Source: Ignavibacteriales bacterium
Lineage (GTDB): Bacteria > Bacteroidota > Ignavibacteria > UBA10030
Direction of reading: 5' to 3'
DNA: 64,000 nucleotides
Assembly: GCA_026390595.1 (NCBI GenBank)
Contig: JAPLFQ010000012.1
Coordinates: forward strand, 1 to 64,000
Shown: positions 1 through 8,581 of the stretch, piece after piece
Layout: the number at the start of each line of letters is the position of its first letter
Position numbering within the stretch: position 1 is the stretch's first letter
The notes under the pieces: model-generated
The model's database searches: none
What the model saw: the letters and a program-made list of their open reading frames with translations, nothing else
What the model was told of the DNA's origin: nothing
Made by a program: the position numbers and the translations under genes

Positions 1-395
1 GGAGCGTAGCAGGACATGCTGTTCTTCCAGGTCCCGAACCAGAGAAAAACCAGCCTGATGTTGTGTTTCCTCGCACCGTTGATTGCACCATCAACAAGAG
101 AGAAGTCGAACGTTCCCTCAGCCGGTTCAATCAAGCCCCAATAGACCGGAACAAGCAAGGTGTTGAGGTTCATCTTCACGATCTTGGGCCAGATCTCGTC
201 AAGATACTTCAGGTCTGAGGCACTGGAGTTCCCCGTCTCGCCGGCGAGCATCAGAAATGGTCTGCCGTCAACAATGATATGCTTCGTATCCCCGTGATTT
301 TCCAAACGGGGAGTAGGCACAAGTTTGTTCGTCTGGGCGTTCAGAGAACATGTCAGGAAGACGAAAGTGAAAAAAACTTTACCCGCGTTTGACAT
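1..395 (-). CDS. GH35/GH42-like beta-galactosidase-type hydrolase, N-terminal part (cut by window edge)
   Basis: Reading the minus strand from the ATG at 395 gives an open frame to the window edge, about 131 residues. It starts with a signal peptide (VFFTFVFLTCSLNAQ), followed by HIIVDGRPFLMLAGETGNSS, then LDEIWPKIVKMNLNTLLVPV and a WGLIEPAEGTFDFS segment. That is the beginning of a TIM-barrel beta-galactosidase-like domain of the GH35/GH42 type (the pattern seen in DUF5597-containing proteins). The catalytic region lies outside the window, so substrate is unknown. It is the last visible gene of the minus-strand xylan locus, 47 bases downstream of the first GH10 xylanase stop. A role in trimming xylan or galactose side chains is inference. 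Confidence 0.7.
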   Translation of the reverse strand, partial: MSNAGKVFFTFVFLTCSLNAQTNKLVPTPRLENHGDTKHIIVDGRPFLMLAGETGNSSASDLKYLDEIWPKIVKMNLNTLLVPVYWGLIEPAEGTFDFSLVDGAINGARKHNIRLVFLWFGTWKNSMSCYA

Positions 396-442
396 ACGAT
401 ATCCTTTCGAAAATCGGTAGAAGTTCGACTTCTACCTTGATA

Positions 443-2104
443 CTATTTCATCAAGGTCATTTTTCTCGATTCGATGAAGACCGGTTCCTGACCGTTCACG
501 GGTCGTGCCTGGAGTCGATAGTAGTATACTCCGCTGGGAAGGGTTGAGCCATCCCAATCCACTGTGTGACTCCCCGCTGAACGGGCTTCGTTCACCAGAG
601 TGCAGATTCCTCGACCGAGAACGTCGAACACCTCCAGTTTCACGAAGCTAATAGCTAATAACTGATAGCCAATAGCTGTTTTTGGATTAAACGGATTTGG
701 GTAGTTCTGCGACAAGGAGTACTCGGACGGAATGGCTCCTGTCTGTTCAACATCCGACATGACCTCCCCCGTAAGGAAATTCCCCAGCACCGAGTAATCA
801 CTGGTGCCGACCGAATTCGCGGCAGTGACACGCCAGTAGTACCGCACATTTGCGGCAAGCGGACGCAGGTTCAGCGTTGTGTCGGCAAGCGTGGTATCTA
901 CGACGAGAGGACTGAATGACCTGTTGTCAGCCAACTGCACATGGTAAGACGTGGCAAGAGTAGAAGATTGCCAGACCAGCTGAGGATCGCGCGGCGTGCC
1001 GTTCACACTCACTGGCGACATGAGCGCCGGAGGCACCGGAATGGTGATATATGTTTGGAGCCACTGAAAGGCAGGACGCGACCTGCCGTTCGCGTACAGC
1101 AGATAAGTGTCCGGGTACGAAGTCCAGACGTCATCATCGACGTAACCCCAGAATGTAATTCCCTTTACACTTGGATTGGTCCAGAAGATGGGGAAGTAGA
1201 TCATGTACTGTGCGAGCTGATCGGAATCAACGGGTTCATCGACATCAAATTCGGTAATATAGACAGGGAGGCCGGTGGCGGTCAGTCTGTTCAGGTTGCT
1301 TTTGATATCGGCGAGATTATAGACATAGCCGGTGGTCCCGACGCGGCTCCTGAACTCGAAGTAGTGTCCCTGCACACCGATGCCGTCGATGAGTTTCCGA
1401 TCCTTCAGCAGATTGATGATCGTCAGGTAGTTGGTCGTCGACGTCGTGTTGCCGAGGATATTGTAGTCATTCAAGATCAGCTTGACACCTGGTGCACAGT
1501 ATTGCCGCGCCCACGTGAACGCTGTGATCACCCAGTCCCATCCGGTAGCGCCATCACCTCCCAGCCCATTCTTGTACGAGGGGAGAGGTGTATGGAGCGG
1601 TTCGTTGACGACATCGACGAAATTCATCTTTGGATACCGCTGGCCGACGAGGCGAATCCAGTTTTCCACTTCCCTGCGTTGAGTGGCGGTATCAAGACCT
1701 GCGATCCACCCGGGTTGCTGGCTTCCCCAGACCAGTGTATGATGCTTGTAGATCATTCCATTTTGGAGCGCGTAATTGTACAGCGAATCAAGGTAGGTCC
1801 AGTTATATTGCCCCTGCGAAAACGAAACCGAACCCCATTTCCCTGCATTGCCGGGCGTCATCTGGTTCCAGTAGCGGGTCAGATGTCGGGAGATGGAGGA
1901 GCCCACGCTGCCACCAAGAAACCTTCCTTTGCCGTCGGCGAGCCGTTGCGCAGACAGCGGGACCGGCAAAAGACACATGACAGCAAGGACGAGACTCAGC
2001 GCACCGATCACACGAGGACTCACAATCGCCAGGTGGAATCGCATATGGAAATGAGACCAGGCGGAAAACCTGGATGCAAACCAACTCCACATGAGCTCGA
2101 TCAT
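443..2104 (-). CDS. Secreted GH10 endo-1,4-beta-xylanase with T9SS C-terminal domain
   Basis: Endo-xylanase that should hydrolyse internal beta-1,4 bonds of xylan outside the cell. Residue numbers are for the ATG at 2104, which has GGGAGAG a short distance upstream; an open frame reaches 2182 but crosses a palindrome, and an ATG at 2044 would give a more usual signal peptide length (MRFHLAIV...VPLSAQ). The GH10 barrel covers about residues 55-350: WNQMTPGNAGKWGS, acid/base Glu168 in VDVVNEP and nucleophile Glu285 in VYITEFD. A fibronectin-III-like domain follows (SYHVQLADNRSFS, YYWRVTAANS), then the T9SS tail with SQNYPNPFNPKTAIGY and GVYYYRLQ. The neighbouring gene encodes a paralogue. Confidence 0.93.
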   Translation of the reverse strand: MIELMWSWFASRFSAWSHFHMRFHLAIVSPRVIGALSLVLAVMCLLPVPLSAQRLADGKGRFLGGSVGSSISRHLTRYWNQMTPGNAGKWGSVSFSQGQYNWTYLDSLYNYALQNGMIYKHHTLVWGSQQPGWIAGLDTATQRREVENWIRLVGQRYPKMNFVDVVNEPLHTPLPSYKNGLGGDGATGWDWVITAFTWARQYCAPGVKLILNDYNILGNTTSTTNYLTIINLLKDRKLIDGIGVQGHYFEFRSRVGTTGYVYNLADIKSNLNRLTATGLPVYITEFDVDEPVDSDQLAQYMIYFPIFWTNPSVKGITFWGYVDDDVWTSYPDTYLLYANGRSRPAFQWLQTYITIPVPPALMSPVSVNGTPRDPQLVWQSSTLATSYHVQLADNRSFSPLVVDTTLADTTLNLRPLAANVRYYWRVTAANSVGTSDYSVLGNFLTGEVMSDVEQTGAIPSEYSLSQNYPNPFNPKTAIGYQLLAISFVKLEVFDVLGRGICTLVNEARSAGSHTVDWDGSTLPSGVYYYRLQARPVNGQEPVFIESRKMTLMK

Positions 2105-2138
2105 ACGAATTCTCTCTCCCGGACGTACACATTTCACC

Positions 2139-2162
2139 CATCCCGATCTTCCGGTCGGGATG
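2139..2162. repeat. Interspersed palindrome (CATCCCGAT-type hairpin) between the two GH10 genes
   Basis: An inverted repeat CCATCCCGATC / GTCGGGATGG with a 4-5 base loop. It lies between the stop of the upstream GH10 gene and the start of the downstream one. No T-run follows, so it is more like an intergenic palindromic (REP-like) element than an intrinsic terminator. A related hairpin, TCCCGAT / ATCGGGA, occurs near 18830-18852. Confidence 0.5.
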
Positions 2163-2184
2163 GCGTATTGACCAAAGTACACTG

Positions 2185-3900
2185 CTACTTCATCAGCAGC
2201 ATCTTCTTGCTGTCGACGTGATCGCCGGCCACGATTCGGTAAATATAGACACCCGAGGGCACGTTTTTGGCGTTCCAGACAACGGTGTGGGAACCCGCCG
2301 GTTTCTCCCCGTCGACGAGTGTCGCGACTTCACGCCCAAGTGCATCATATACGATCAGCTTTACAGAGCTGAGTTGTGAAAGGCCCGCCAGACCAGACTG
2401 CCCCTTCGTCAGGTCGGTAGGCAGGTGAAAGCTGATGGATGTTGTCGGATTTCCGCCAAAGGCGGATCCGCCTCCGGCGGAGAACGGATTCGGATAGTTC
2501 TGGTGCAGCGCAAACTCTTCCGGAATATGACCGCTCTCTTCTACGCCGACGACAGTCGAGTTAGTCACAAAACTACGTGTAAGCGAGTAGTCGCTCGTGC
2601 CGTAAGTGTTCGTCGCATTCACCTGCCAGTAGTGCGTAGTGTTTGGGCGAAGCGGGCTGAGCTGGAGAACAGTATCGCTCACCGTGGCATCCACAAGAGC
2701 AGTCGCAAGCGTGCTGTCGTCGGAGACCCGGACACGATATGAACTGGCCGATGATGAGGAACGCCAGATCAATTTCGGGTTACGCGGAACTGCTGATGCC
2801 CCGGTCGGAGAAATGATTGCGGGGATAGCAGGGCCCGCAACATATCCTTTGAGCCACTGAAGGGCAGGTCGGGGGGCATTTCTGTAGTCGATCAAGAACG
2901 CGTACGGCTTCCATATTGAGTTCTCCGCGTAACCCCACAGCGTAATACCTTTCACAGACGGATGGTCCCAGAACAAAGGGAAGTAGATCTGATAGTTTTG
3001 CAGCTGAATGCCGTCATCAATTTCGTTGATATCGAACTCGGTGATGTAGATTGGCAGTCCTCGCGTTGCCAGCCTGTCCAGATTGCTCTTCAAGGTGCTG
3101 ACCGGATAGGAGTAGGATGGACTCGAGCCTGCAGAACTCTTGAACTCAAAGTAATGTCCCTGGATGCCAAGGCCATCAATCAGGCCCCTCGCCTTCAGCG
3201 TGTCAATCAATGCAATGTATCTGTCTGTGACGGTGTTGCTTTGCAGGACATTGTACTCATTGATGTGAAGTTTTGCCCCGGGGAGATGTTTCCGCGCCCA
3301 CTGAAATACCGTGATCACCCAGTCCCAGCCGGTTGTACCGTTCCCTCCCAGGGCGTTTCTGTATGCAGCAGGTCCGTTCAACGGTTCGTTCACTACATCC
3401 ACGAAGGTCGTCTTCGGATACCGTTCTCCAACGAGCCGGATCCATTCTTCCACCTGGGCTCGCTGACTGGCTGAATCGAGCGATGTGATCCATGAAGGTT
3501 GCTGATTTCCCCACACCAGATTGTGATGCTTGTAAGGGAATCCATTCGTGATGGCAAAATTGTAGATGTTATCCAGAGGGGTCCAGGTGTACGCGTCCTG
3601 AGTCCCTTCAACGCTTCCCCATTTTCCCGCGTCGTCCGCTGTAACCTGGTTCCAATACTTCGTGAAATCGGAACGGACAGACTTCACACTGCTGCCGAGG
3701 AACTTGCCTTTGCCGGTCGCCAGTGGTTGAGACGACACAGTGTAAGGGAGGTACGCCAACGCTGCGATAAGAATCATAACGACTGTTTTGAACCACCGTG
3801 TGCAATCCGCGAGGCTTCGCGGTGACGACACGCCTGGTCGAAAATAATCGTCTGGATTCCTGGATAATCTAGTGTAGCGAACCTTGTGAAAAAGAAGCAT
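2185..3900 (-). CDS. Secreted GH10 endo-1,4-beta-xylanase with T9SS C-terminal domain (paralogue)
   Basis: Second GH10 xylanase. The ATG at 3900 has AGGAAG about 11 bases upstream; a GTG at 3912 sits right against the same AGGAAG and is less likely. After an N-terminal hydrophobic segment (VVMILIAALAYLPYTVSSQ) the GH10 barrel shows WNQVTADDAGKWGS, acid/base Glu172 in VDVVNEP and nucleophile Glu288 in IYITEFD. A fibronectin-like domain (SYRVRVSDDSTLA) leads to the T9SS domain, with HQNYPNPF and GVYIYRI. The T9SS domain is interrupted right after NYPNPF by a glycine-rich insert (SAGGGSAFGGNP) encoded by tandem palindromes at 2454-2482. Two adjacent GH10 paralogues suggest duplication for different xylan types. 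Confidence 0.93.
   Translation of the reverse strand: MLLFHKVRYTRLSRNPDDYFRPGVSSPRSLADCTRWFKTVVMILIAALAYLPYTVSSQPLATGKGKFLGSSVKSVRSDFTKYWNQVTADDAGKWGSVEGTQDAYTWTPLDNIYNFAITNGFPYKHHNLVWGNQQPSWITSLDSASQRAQVEEWIRLVGERYPKTTFVDVVNEPLNGPAAYRNALGGNGTTGWDWVITVFQWARKHLPGAKLHINEYNVLQSNTVTDRYIALIDTLKARGLIDGLGIQGHYFEFKSSAGSSPSYSYPVSTLKSNLDRLATRGLPIYITEFDINEIDDGIQLQNYQIYFPLFWDHPSVKGITLWGYAENSIWKPYAFLIDYRNAPRPALQWLKGYVAGPAIPAIISPTGASAVPRNPKLIWRSSSSASSYRVRVSDDSTLATALVDATVSDTVLQLSPLRPNTTHYWQVNATNTYGTSDYSLTRSFVTNSTVVGVEESGHIPEEFALHQNYPNPFSAGGGSAFGGNPTTSISFHLPTDLTKGQSGLAGLSQLSSVKLIVYDALGREVATLVDGEKPAGSHTVVWNAKNVPSGVYIYRIVAGDHVDSKKMLLMK
2454..2482. repeat. Tandem short palindromes inserted in frame in a T9SS domain
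   Basis: Two adjacent hairpin units, CCGCCAAAGGCGG and CCGCCTCCGGCGG, joined by AT. They lie inside the second GH10 gene and encode the glycine-rich stretch that splits the otherwise conserved NYPNPFNP motif. The reading frame stays open, so this looks like a small palindromic element accommodated in coding sequence. Confidence 0.6.
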
Positions 3901-3940
3901 CGGGGTACTCACTTCCTGATATCATCAACGATGGTCGTGA

Positions 3941-3977
3941 AATAAAAACGGCCCGCCCGTTGCTCACGGACGGGCCG
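3941..3977 (-). terminator. Intrinsic terminator after the three-repeat T9SS gene
   Basis: On the minus strand a 12-bp stem, CGGCCCGTCCGT / ACGGGCGGGCCG with one G-U pair and a 5-base loop, is followed by TTTTTATTT. It lies just past the stop codon at 3997 and separates the upstream transcription unit (receptor, beta-helix and repeat protein) from the GH10 genes. Confidence 0.85.
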
Positions 3978-3996
3978 CATATATCTGGTACAAACG

Positions 3997-6714
3997 TTAC
4001 TTCACCAACATCAGTTTCTTCACCGAGGTGAACGTGCCTGAACCATCCTGGCTCTGGGCATCGATCCGGTAGAGATAGGTACCGCTGCTCAGACCTGCAG
4101 CGTTCCAATGAATGGTGTACCTGCTCGGTGACTGGACTCCGTCCACAAGCTGCGCAACCACACGACCCAGCAAGTCATACACACGGATGGACACGCGTGC
4201 GGACTTTGCGACGTCATACGAGATTGCCGTCGAGGGATTGAACGGGTTCGGGTAGTTTTGAGCGAGTCCGAATTCCGCCGGAATCACGTTGGTATTCTGC
4301 TCGACATCGGTTGCCGCTCCCTGAGGTGCAACCAGAGGAAGTGTGCCGACATCCACGTAATCGATCTTGACATCGGTCAGCTTCATGCCGGTGGTCGCCT
4401 GACCGCCTGCAATGGCGAACGCAATAGAATTGAACTTGGTTGTTGCGACCGGGACATTGGTGTCTGTCAGCTTTCCGGTGATCGCGTAGCTGTTGTCGGC
4501 CTTGGCCAGTTTGAATCGTACATCAGCCCCGCCGGCTGTTGCTGCAACCGAAATAGCGAAGTTATAGATGCCCGCTTTGGCATCCGCATTCGCCGGAGTC
4601 TGGACCTGTGTTCCGAGTGTGTAATTCGACGTCAGGATTCCAGCACCCGCGGCCGGATAATCATTGTGCAGCCACGCACCGTTGACAACGGCGCCTGAGC
4701 TTGCTGTCTTGCTCAAGCCCGGCCAGCTGGCGAGACCGTTCGTTCCGCTTGGCGGGATGAACAGGTATCCGGTATGAGCTGTCTCCACTCCATCCCAGCG
4801 TGAGGAATCTGGAAGCGTGGCTTTCGAAGAGTCAACGATAACCTTTCCTGCCGCGTCGCTGTAGAAGACACCAAACCGGAAAGAGTTCGGTGCCTGGAAG
4901 CCGCCATTCACAAACTCCGTTTTTCCTGTAATAAGAAGCGCTTTCGTTGCGGTGGGTGTAACAGGGTCAAAGCCGCCACGGATTGCAGCCCATTTCCCGT
5001 TCGGAGCGGTGCCGCCGATTCCGGCATTTCCGACGATACGATCGGGATCTGGAATAAAGTTCCATCCGTACATTCGGCCACCAATGAAGCCCCACTGGTC
5101 AACGTAATATGCTTGCCATGGAGGTGCAGTGACAGTAATCGGAGCTCCTTTGTCAACCTTGACGTTGGTGAGTTTGAACGCCGATGTGGCGGCTTCTATG
5201 TCGTTGTTGATCCAGAAATGAACAAAATTGAATTTTCTGGATACTGCTCCTGCGTCAATGCCAATTCCACCCGTCCAGTATGTCGTTTGTTGATTTGCGG
5301 CATGCTGTTTTTCTATATAGAATCGTACCTCGTTTGTACCATTACTTAAGGCCTGAACGGAGATGGACCAATTATAGACGCCCATCGAAATTTCCGCAAG
5401 ACGGGGAGATTGAAGGATTGAGAAAATAGGCCCGCCGCCATTGCTAAACGTACTATTCCAGTTGCCGTTAATAACCGTCCAGATCACACCTGATCCACCT
5501 GAACCATTTGCCAGGTCGGTACCGCCTGACCTTGGTGTGAACTCGTATCCATAAGATCCTTTTGTGGTGCCGCTGGGAGCGCTCGTGACCCACAAGGCGG
5601 AGTCTTTCAGCCTATTGTTCAGTTTCATACTGTCCTGAAATGTCAAAGCGTAGCGAAGGCCAGTATAGGCCGGACCTGCACCACCTCCAACATACTCAAG
5701 CGATCCACTGACAATGATCGCCTCGCCTACTGCTACTGGAATCGTCTCGCCAAAACCTCCACTCAGGCTGGCCCCGGATGGTTTTGAGGCTCCGGACATC
5801 ATGGCATCTCCGACGAGGTAGGTAGAGTCGTTCTTGATCTTCCAGGCTGTTCCGCGACTCGCACCCCAATTGTCGACATAGAATGCTGCCCACGGTGCTG
5901 CAGTAACAGTAATCGGGGCTCCCTTCTGGACTGTGACGCCAGTCAGGTTCATCCCGGTTACGGAGGCGTCTATGTCGTTGTTGGTCCAGAACGAAATGAA
6001 ATTAAACTTCCTGGACACTGCGCCCGCGTCAATGCCGGTCCCGCCAGTCCAGTATGCAGATTGTCCACCGGCAGCGAATTGTTTCTGTATATAGAATCGA
6101 ACCTCGTTCGTGCCATTAGCCAATGCTGTGACCGAAATGCCCCAATCATAAACGCCCTTTGTGATTACCGCAAGGCGAGGAGCCTGAAGGATTGAGAATA
6201 TAGGACCGCCATTATTGCTGTAGGTACTATTCCAATTGCCGTTAGCAACTGTCCAGATCACACCTGATCCGCCCCCACCATTTGCCATGTCAGTACCGCC
6301 TGAGCGTGGTGTGAACTGGTAACCAGAGTGTGATTTTGTGCTGGTCCACATAGCGTCTACGGTATTTCGACCGCTCAATGACGCACTGTCCTGAAAATGC
6401 AGGGCATAGCGAAGCGCAGTATAGGCTGCACCTGGATCACCCCCAACAAATTCCATCTTGCCGTTGACGACGATCGTCTCGCCTGCGTTTAATGTGATTG
6501 TATTGAAACCACCGCTGAGTGAAGCCCCTGATGGTTTTGAGGCTCCGCCCATGCTGCCGTTTCCGGCAGGGGTAGTGGAAGTATTGAGTATCGGCCAGGC
6601 CGATCCGCGAGCGGTCTTACCCCATTGATCGACAAGGGTCTGAGCCTGCAACGCAGTTCCCATCAAACCGAGAACGACCGTTGCCAAGACCATTAACACG
6701 AAGAGTTTCTTCAT
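3997..6714 (-). CDS. Large secreted protein with three tandem approx. 270-residue repeats and T9SS tail, function unknown
   Basis: 905 residues; the ATG at 6714 follows AAAGGAG. A signal peptide ends at ALQAQ. Three homologous segments begin at LVDQWGKTARGSAW (about residue 27), YVDNWGASRGTAWK (about 290) and YVDQWGFIGGRMYGW (about 560). Repeats 1 and 2 share long stretches such as NGNWNST, GTNEVRFYI and AGAVSRKFNF; repeat 3 is more divergent. The end is a T9SS domain (AQNYPNPFNPSTAIS, SGTYLYRI). No catalytic motif is recognised. The beta-rich, aromatic-rich repeats and the position between a beta-helix protein and xylanases suggest a cell-surface carbohydrate-binding protein, but this is inference. 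It probably shares a transcript with the two upstream genes (gap 45 bases). Confidence 0.8.
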   Translation of the reverse strand: MKKLFVLMVLATVVLGLMGTALQAQTLVDQWGKTARGSAWPILNTSTTPAGNGSMGGASKPSGASLSGGFNTITLNAGETIVVNGKMEFVGGDPGAAYTALRYALHFQDSASLSGRNTVDAMWTSTKSHSGYQFTPRSGGTDMANGGGGSGVIWTVANGNWNSTYSNNGGPIFSILQAPRLAVITKGVYDWGISVTALANGTNEVRFYIQKQFAAGGQSAYWTGGTGIDAGAVSRKFNFISFWTNNDIDASVTGMNLTGVTVQKGAPITVTAAPWAAFYVDNWGASRGTAWKIKNDSTYLVGDAMMSGASKPSGASLSGGFGETIPVAVGEAIIVSGSLEYVGGGAGPAYTGLRYALTFQDSMKLNNRLKDSALWVTSAPSGTTKGSYGYEFTPRSGGTDLANGSGGSGVIWTVINGNWNSTFSNGGGPIFSILQSPRLAEISMGVYNWSISVQALSNGTNEVRFYIEKQHAANQQTTYWTGGIGIDAGAVSRKFNFVHFWINNDIEAATSAFKLTNVKVDKGAPITVTAPPWQAYYVDQWGFIGGRMYGWNFIPDPDRIVGNAGIGGTAPNGKWAAIRGGFDPVTPTATKALLITGKTEFVNGGFQAPNSFRFGVFYSDAAGKVIVDSSKATLPDSSRWDGVETAHTGYLFIPPSGTNGLASWPGLSKTASSGAVVNGAWLHNDYPAAGAGILTSNYTLGTQVQTPANADAKAGIYNFAISVAATAGGADVRFKLAKADNSYAITGKLTDTNVPVATTKFNSIAFAIAGGQATTGMKLTDVKIDYVDVGTLPLVAPQGAATDVEQNTNVIPAEFGLAQNYPNPFNPSTAISYDVAKSARVSIRVYDLLGRVVAQLVDGVQSPSRYTIHWNAAGLSSGTYLYRIDAQSQDGSGTFTSVKKLMLVK

Positions 6715-6759
6715 GATAATCCTACTCCTTTAGAAGGTTAACGAATTGTGGGTTAGTTA

Positions 6760-8535
6760 TTATTTCATGAGAATCAGTTTTTGTGTAAGTGAAGCCGTTC
6801 CGGATTGCAGACGATAGAAATAGACACCGCTTGTAAGCCCTTTGGCGTCGAACGTCGCCACATACTTACCGGGGTTTTGCTCTCCATCGACGAGTGTTGC
6901 TACTTCCTGACCAAGCTCGTTGAAGACCTTCAACGAAACATGGCCCGTCTTCGGGACAGAGTATTCGATTTGTGTCGACGGGTTGAAGGGATTTGGATAA
7001 TTCTGACTGAGCGCGTACTCCTGAGGAACAACGCTGCCCAGCTTCTCTACGCTTGAGGCCAGGGGATCCTTGCCCGTCGTCAACCACGTATTGATTCTTG
7101 TGTTTTCTGCAGCCGATTGTGCCGCCCACGCCGTGTACTGCGTTGGCCACCAATGATAGAGATCGCCCTTCGGGAACCCACCCATTGCACCGGTCTTCAG
7201 CTTGGTATTTGTATAAGACATGTTCTCCTTGACAGGCCATGTTTGCGTGTATGAATTCCACGACGCCCATTCCCACGGGTGATCGGAGTTGTCATTCCAC
7301 TTTTTATACAGGAATGTCTTCAAAGAATCTATGTTCACTGGCGGATTGACAAAACCAGGATTAATGCTGTCATTCTGGGCTCTGTTCATATACGGCCAGA
7401 CTTTCTTTCCCGCGGACGTTGAATCAAAAAATGTCAAGGTCTGACCATTGAACATTGGCATCGGAAGTGGTATGTCGGTATCAAGTCTGGTTCTATGCTT
7501 GTCCTGGCTGTAGGGGTTGCCATTGGGGCCCCATCCCATCCAATCGACGAGCCATGGGTCAAGAGCGTAGTTGTTGTATGCGAACAGTATGCGGCGATCC
7601 TGTTCGCTGAAGGGGACGGTGAATCCGAAGCCTCCTCCCATGGCACCGCTATCGATAGGAGCGATTGTAATAGTACCGCCATTGATGCCGCCCGGCGCCG
7701 ACGGGATGTAACCGTACATGAACGTGTTTATGAACAGGGAATTTGTAACATACATCTTCCACCACCATCCGCTCTCCAGCGGGAACTGGACAACGTTATA
7801 GAAGGTACAGTGGTTGAAGAAGACGTTATCTCCATAATTCGCTGCTTCTTGCATATAGACATATCCTATATTTGCGAAAGTGCAATTCTCGAATTGCAGA
7901 CTATCTGTATGTATTCCTTGAGCCGCATAGGGGACTGAGACTGCCCTGCTGTAGTATCTGAAATGATTGTCAGTGCAGTTTCTGAAATAACAGTTCTTGA
8001 TAAACCCTTTGAAATGAGTGGCAAACGGTTGTATGGCACCGCTGGAAGCTTGCTGCACATAATCGAACATGACGTTCGTAAATTCGCAGCGGCCGCCGAC
8101 TGAAGATGAATCGCCGACACGGATTGTTGAGGTAAATCGTGTCCCGTCAAGGCTGGCCCATAAGAGCCATGTGTTCGACATTTTGATTGTCCCGGCGATA
8201 TCGAACATGTATGTCTTGGAGGGAGCCGTACTGGCGGTCCAACAAATCATAGGCGGGGAAGTCGTCTGCGTGGTCCCGGGAGCATCTGCAGTAATTTCGA
8301 GCGTTTGTCCCGGAGGAGTAATGATAGATCCGGTAAGAACGTATGTGCCGTACGGCTTTAATTTGAAAATAGTATTTGACAATCTGCCACCAGTGATTGC
8401 TGCAGTCACGGCATCATTAAGCGTTCCTTCCTTACTTGTTTCCCAGTAATCGCTGACTACAACCACTTGTTTCTGTGCATAGAGTGATGTGCACATCATC
8501 GCTGCAAGGAATAGCGTGCGTAAAAGATGTTTCAT
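6760..8535 (-). CDS. Secreted right-handed beta-helix (pectate-lyase-like) protein with T9SS tail
   Basis: 591 residues from the ATG at 8535, chosen because GGAGGAAC precedes it and it gives a clean signal peptide (MKHLLRTLFLAAMMCTSLYAQ); an open frame extends upstream to 8877 but overlaps the receptor gene. The body resembles a parallel beta-helix of the polysaccharide-lyase type: ANTIFKLKPYGTY-like start (NTIFKLKPYGTYVLTG), then repeated turns FKGFIKNCYFRNCTDNHF, LQFENCTFANIGYVY and VFFNHCTFYNV. The T9SS domain ends it (SQNYPNPFNPSTQIEY, GVYFYRLQ). The fold class is fairly safe, the activity is not: it could be a lyase, a hydrolase or a binding protein. The locus suggests a plant-wall polysaccharide substrate. 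Confidence 0.82.
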   Translation of the reverse strand: MKHLLRTLFLAAMMCTSLYAQKQVVVVSDYWETSKEGTLNDAVTAAITGGRLSNTIFKLKPYGTYVLTGSIITPPGQTLEITADAPGTTQTTSPPMICWTASTAPSKTYMFDIAGTIKMSNTWLLWASLDGTRFTSTIRVGDSSSVGGRCEFTNVMFDYVQQASSGAIQPFATHFKGFIKNCYFRNCTDNHFRYYSRAVSVPYAAQGIHTDSLQFENCTFANIGYVYMQEAANYGDNVFFNHCTFYNVVQFPLESGWWWKMYVTNSLFINTFMYGYIPSAPGGINGGTITIAPIDSGAMGGGFGFTVPFSEQDRRILFAYNNYALDPWLVDWMGWGPNGNPYSQDKHRTRLDTDIPLPMPMFNGQTLTFFDSTSAGKKVWPYMNRAQNDSINPGFVNPPVNIDSLKTFLYKKWNDNSDHPWEWASWNSYTQTWPVKENMSYTNTKLKTGAMGGFPKGDLYHWWPTQYTAWAAQSAAENTRINTWLTTGKDPLASSVEKLGSVVPQEYALSQNYPNPFNPSTQIEYSVPKTGHVSLKVFNELGQEVATLVDGEQNPGKYVATFDAKGLTSGVYFYRLQSGTASLTQKLILMK

Positions 8536-8581
8536 AGTTGTTCCTCCACCTGTTTTGTTGGAGAATGAATGATTAGGTATT

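Noticed and set aside
941-2221. Long plus-strand open frame (426 codons) opposite the first GH10 gene
   Set aside because: It lies wholly antisense to a clear GH10 xylanase, shows no domain or signal, and is arginine/histidine-rich as expected of a shadow frame.
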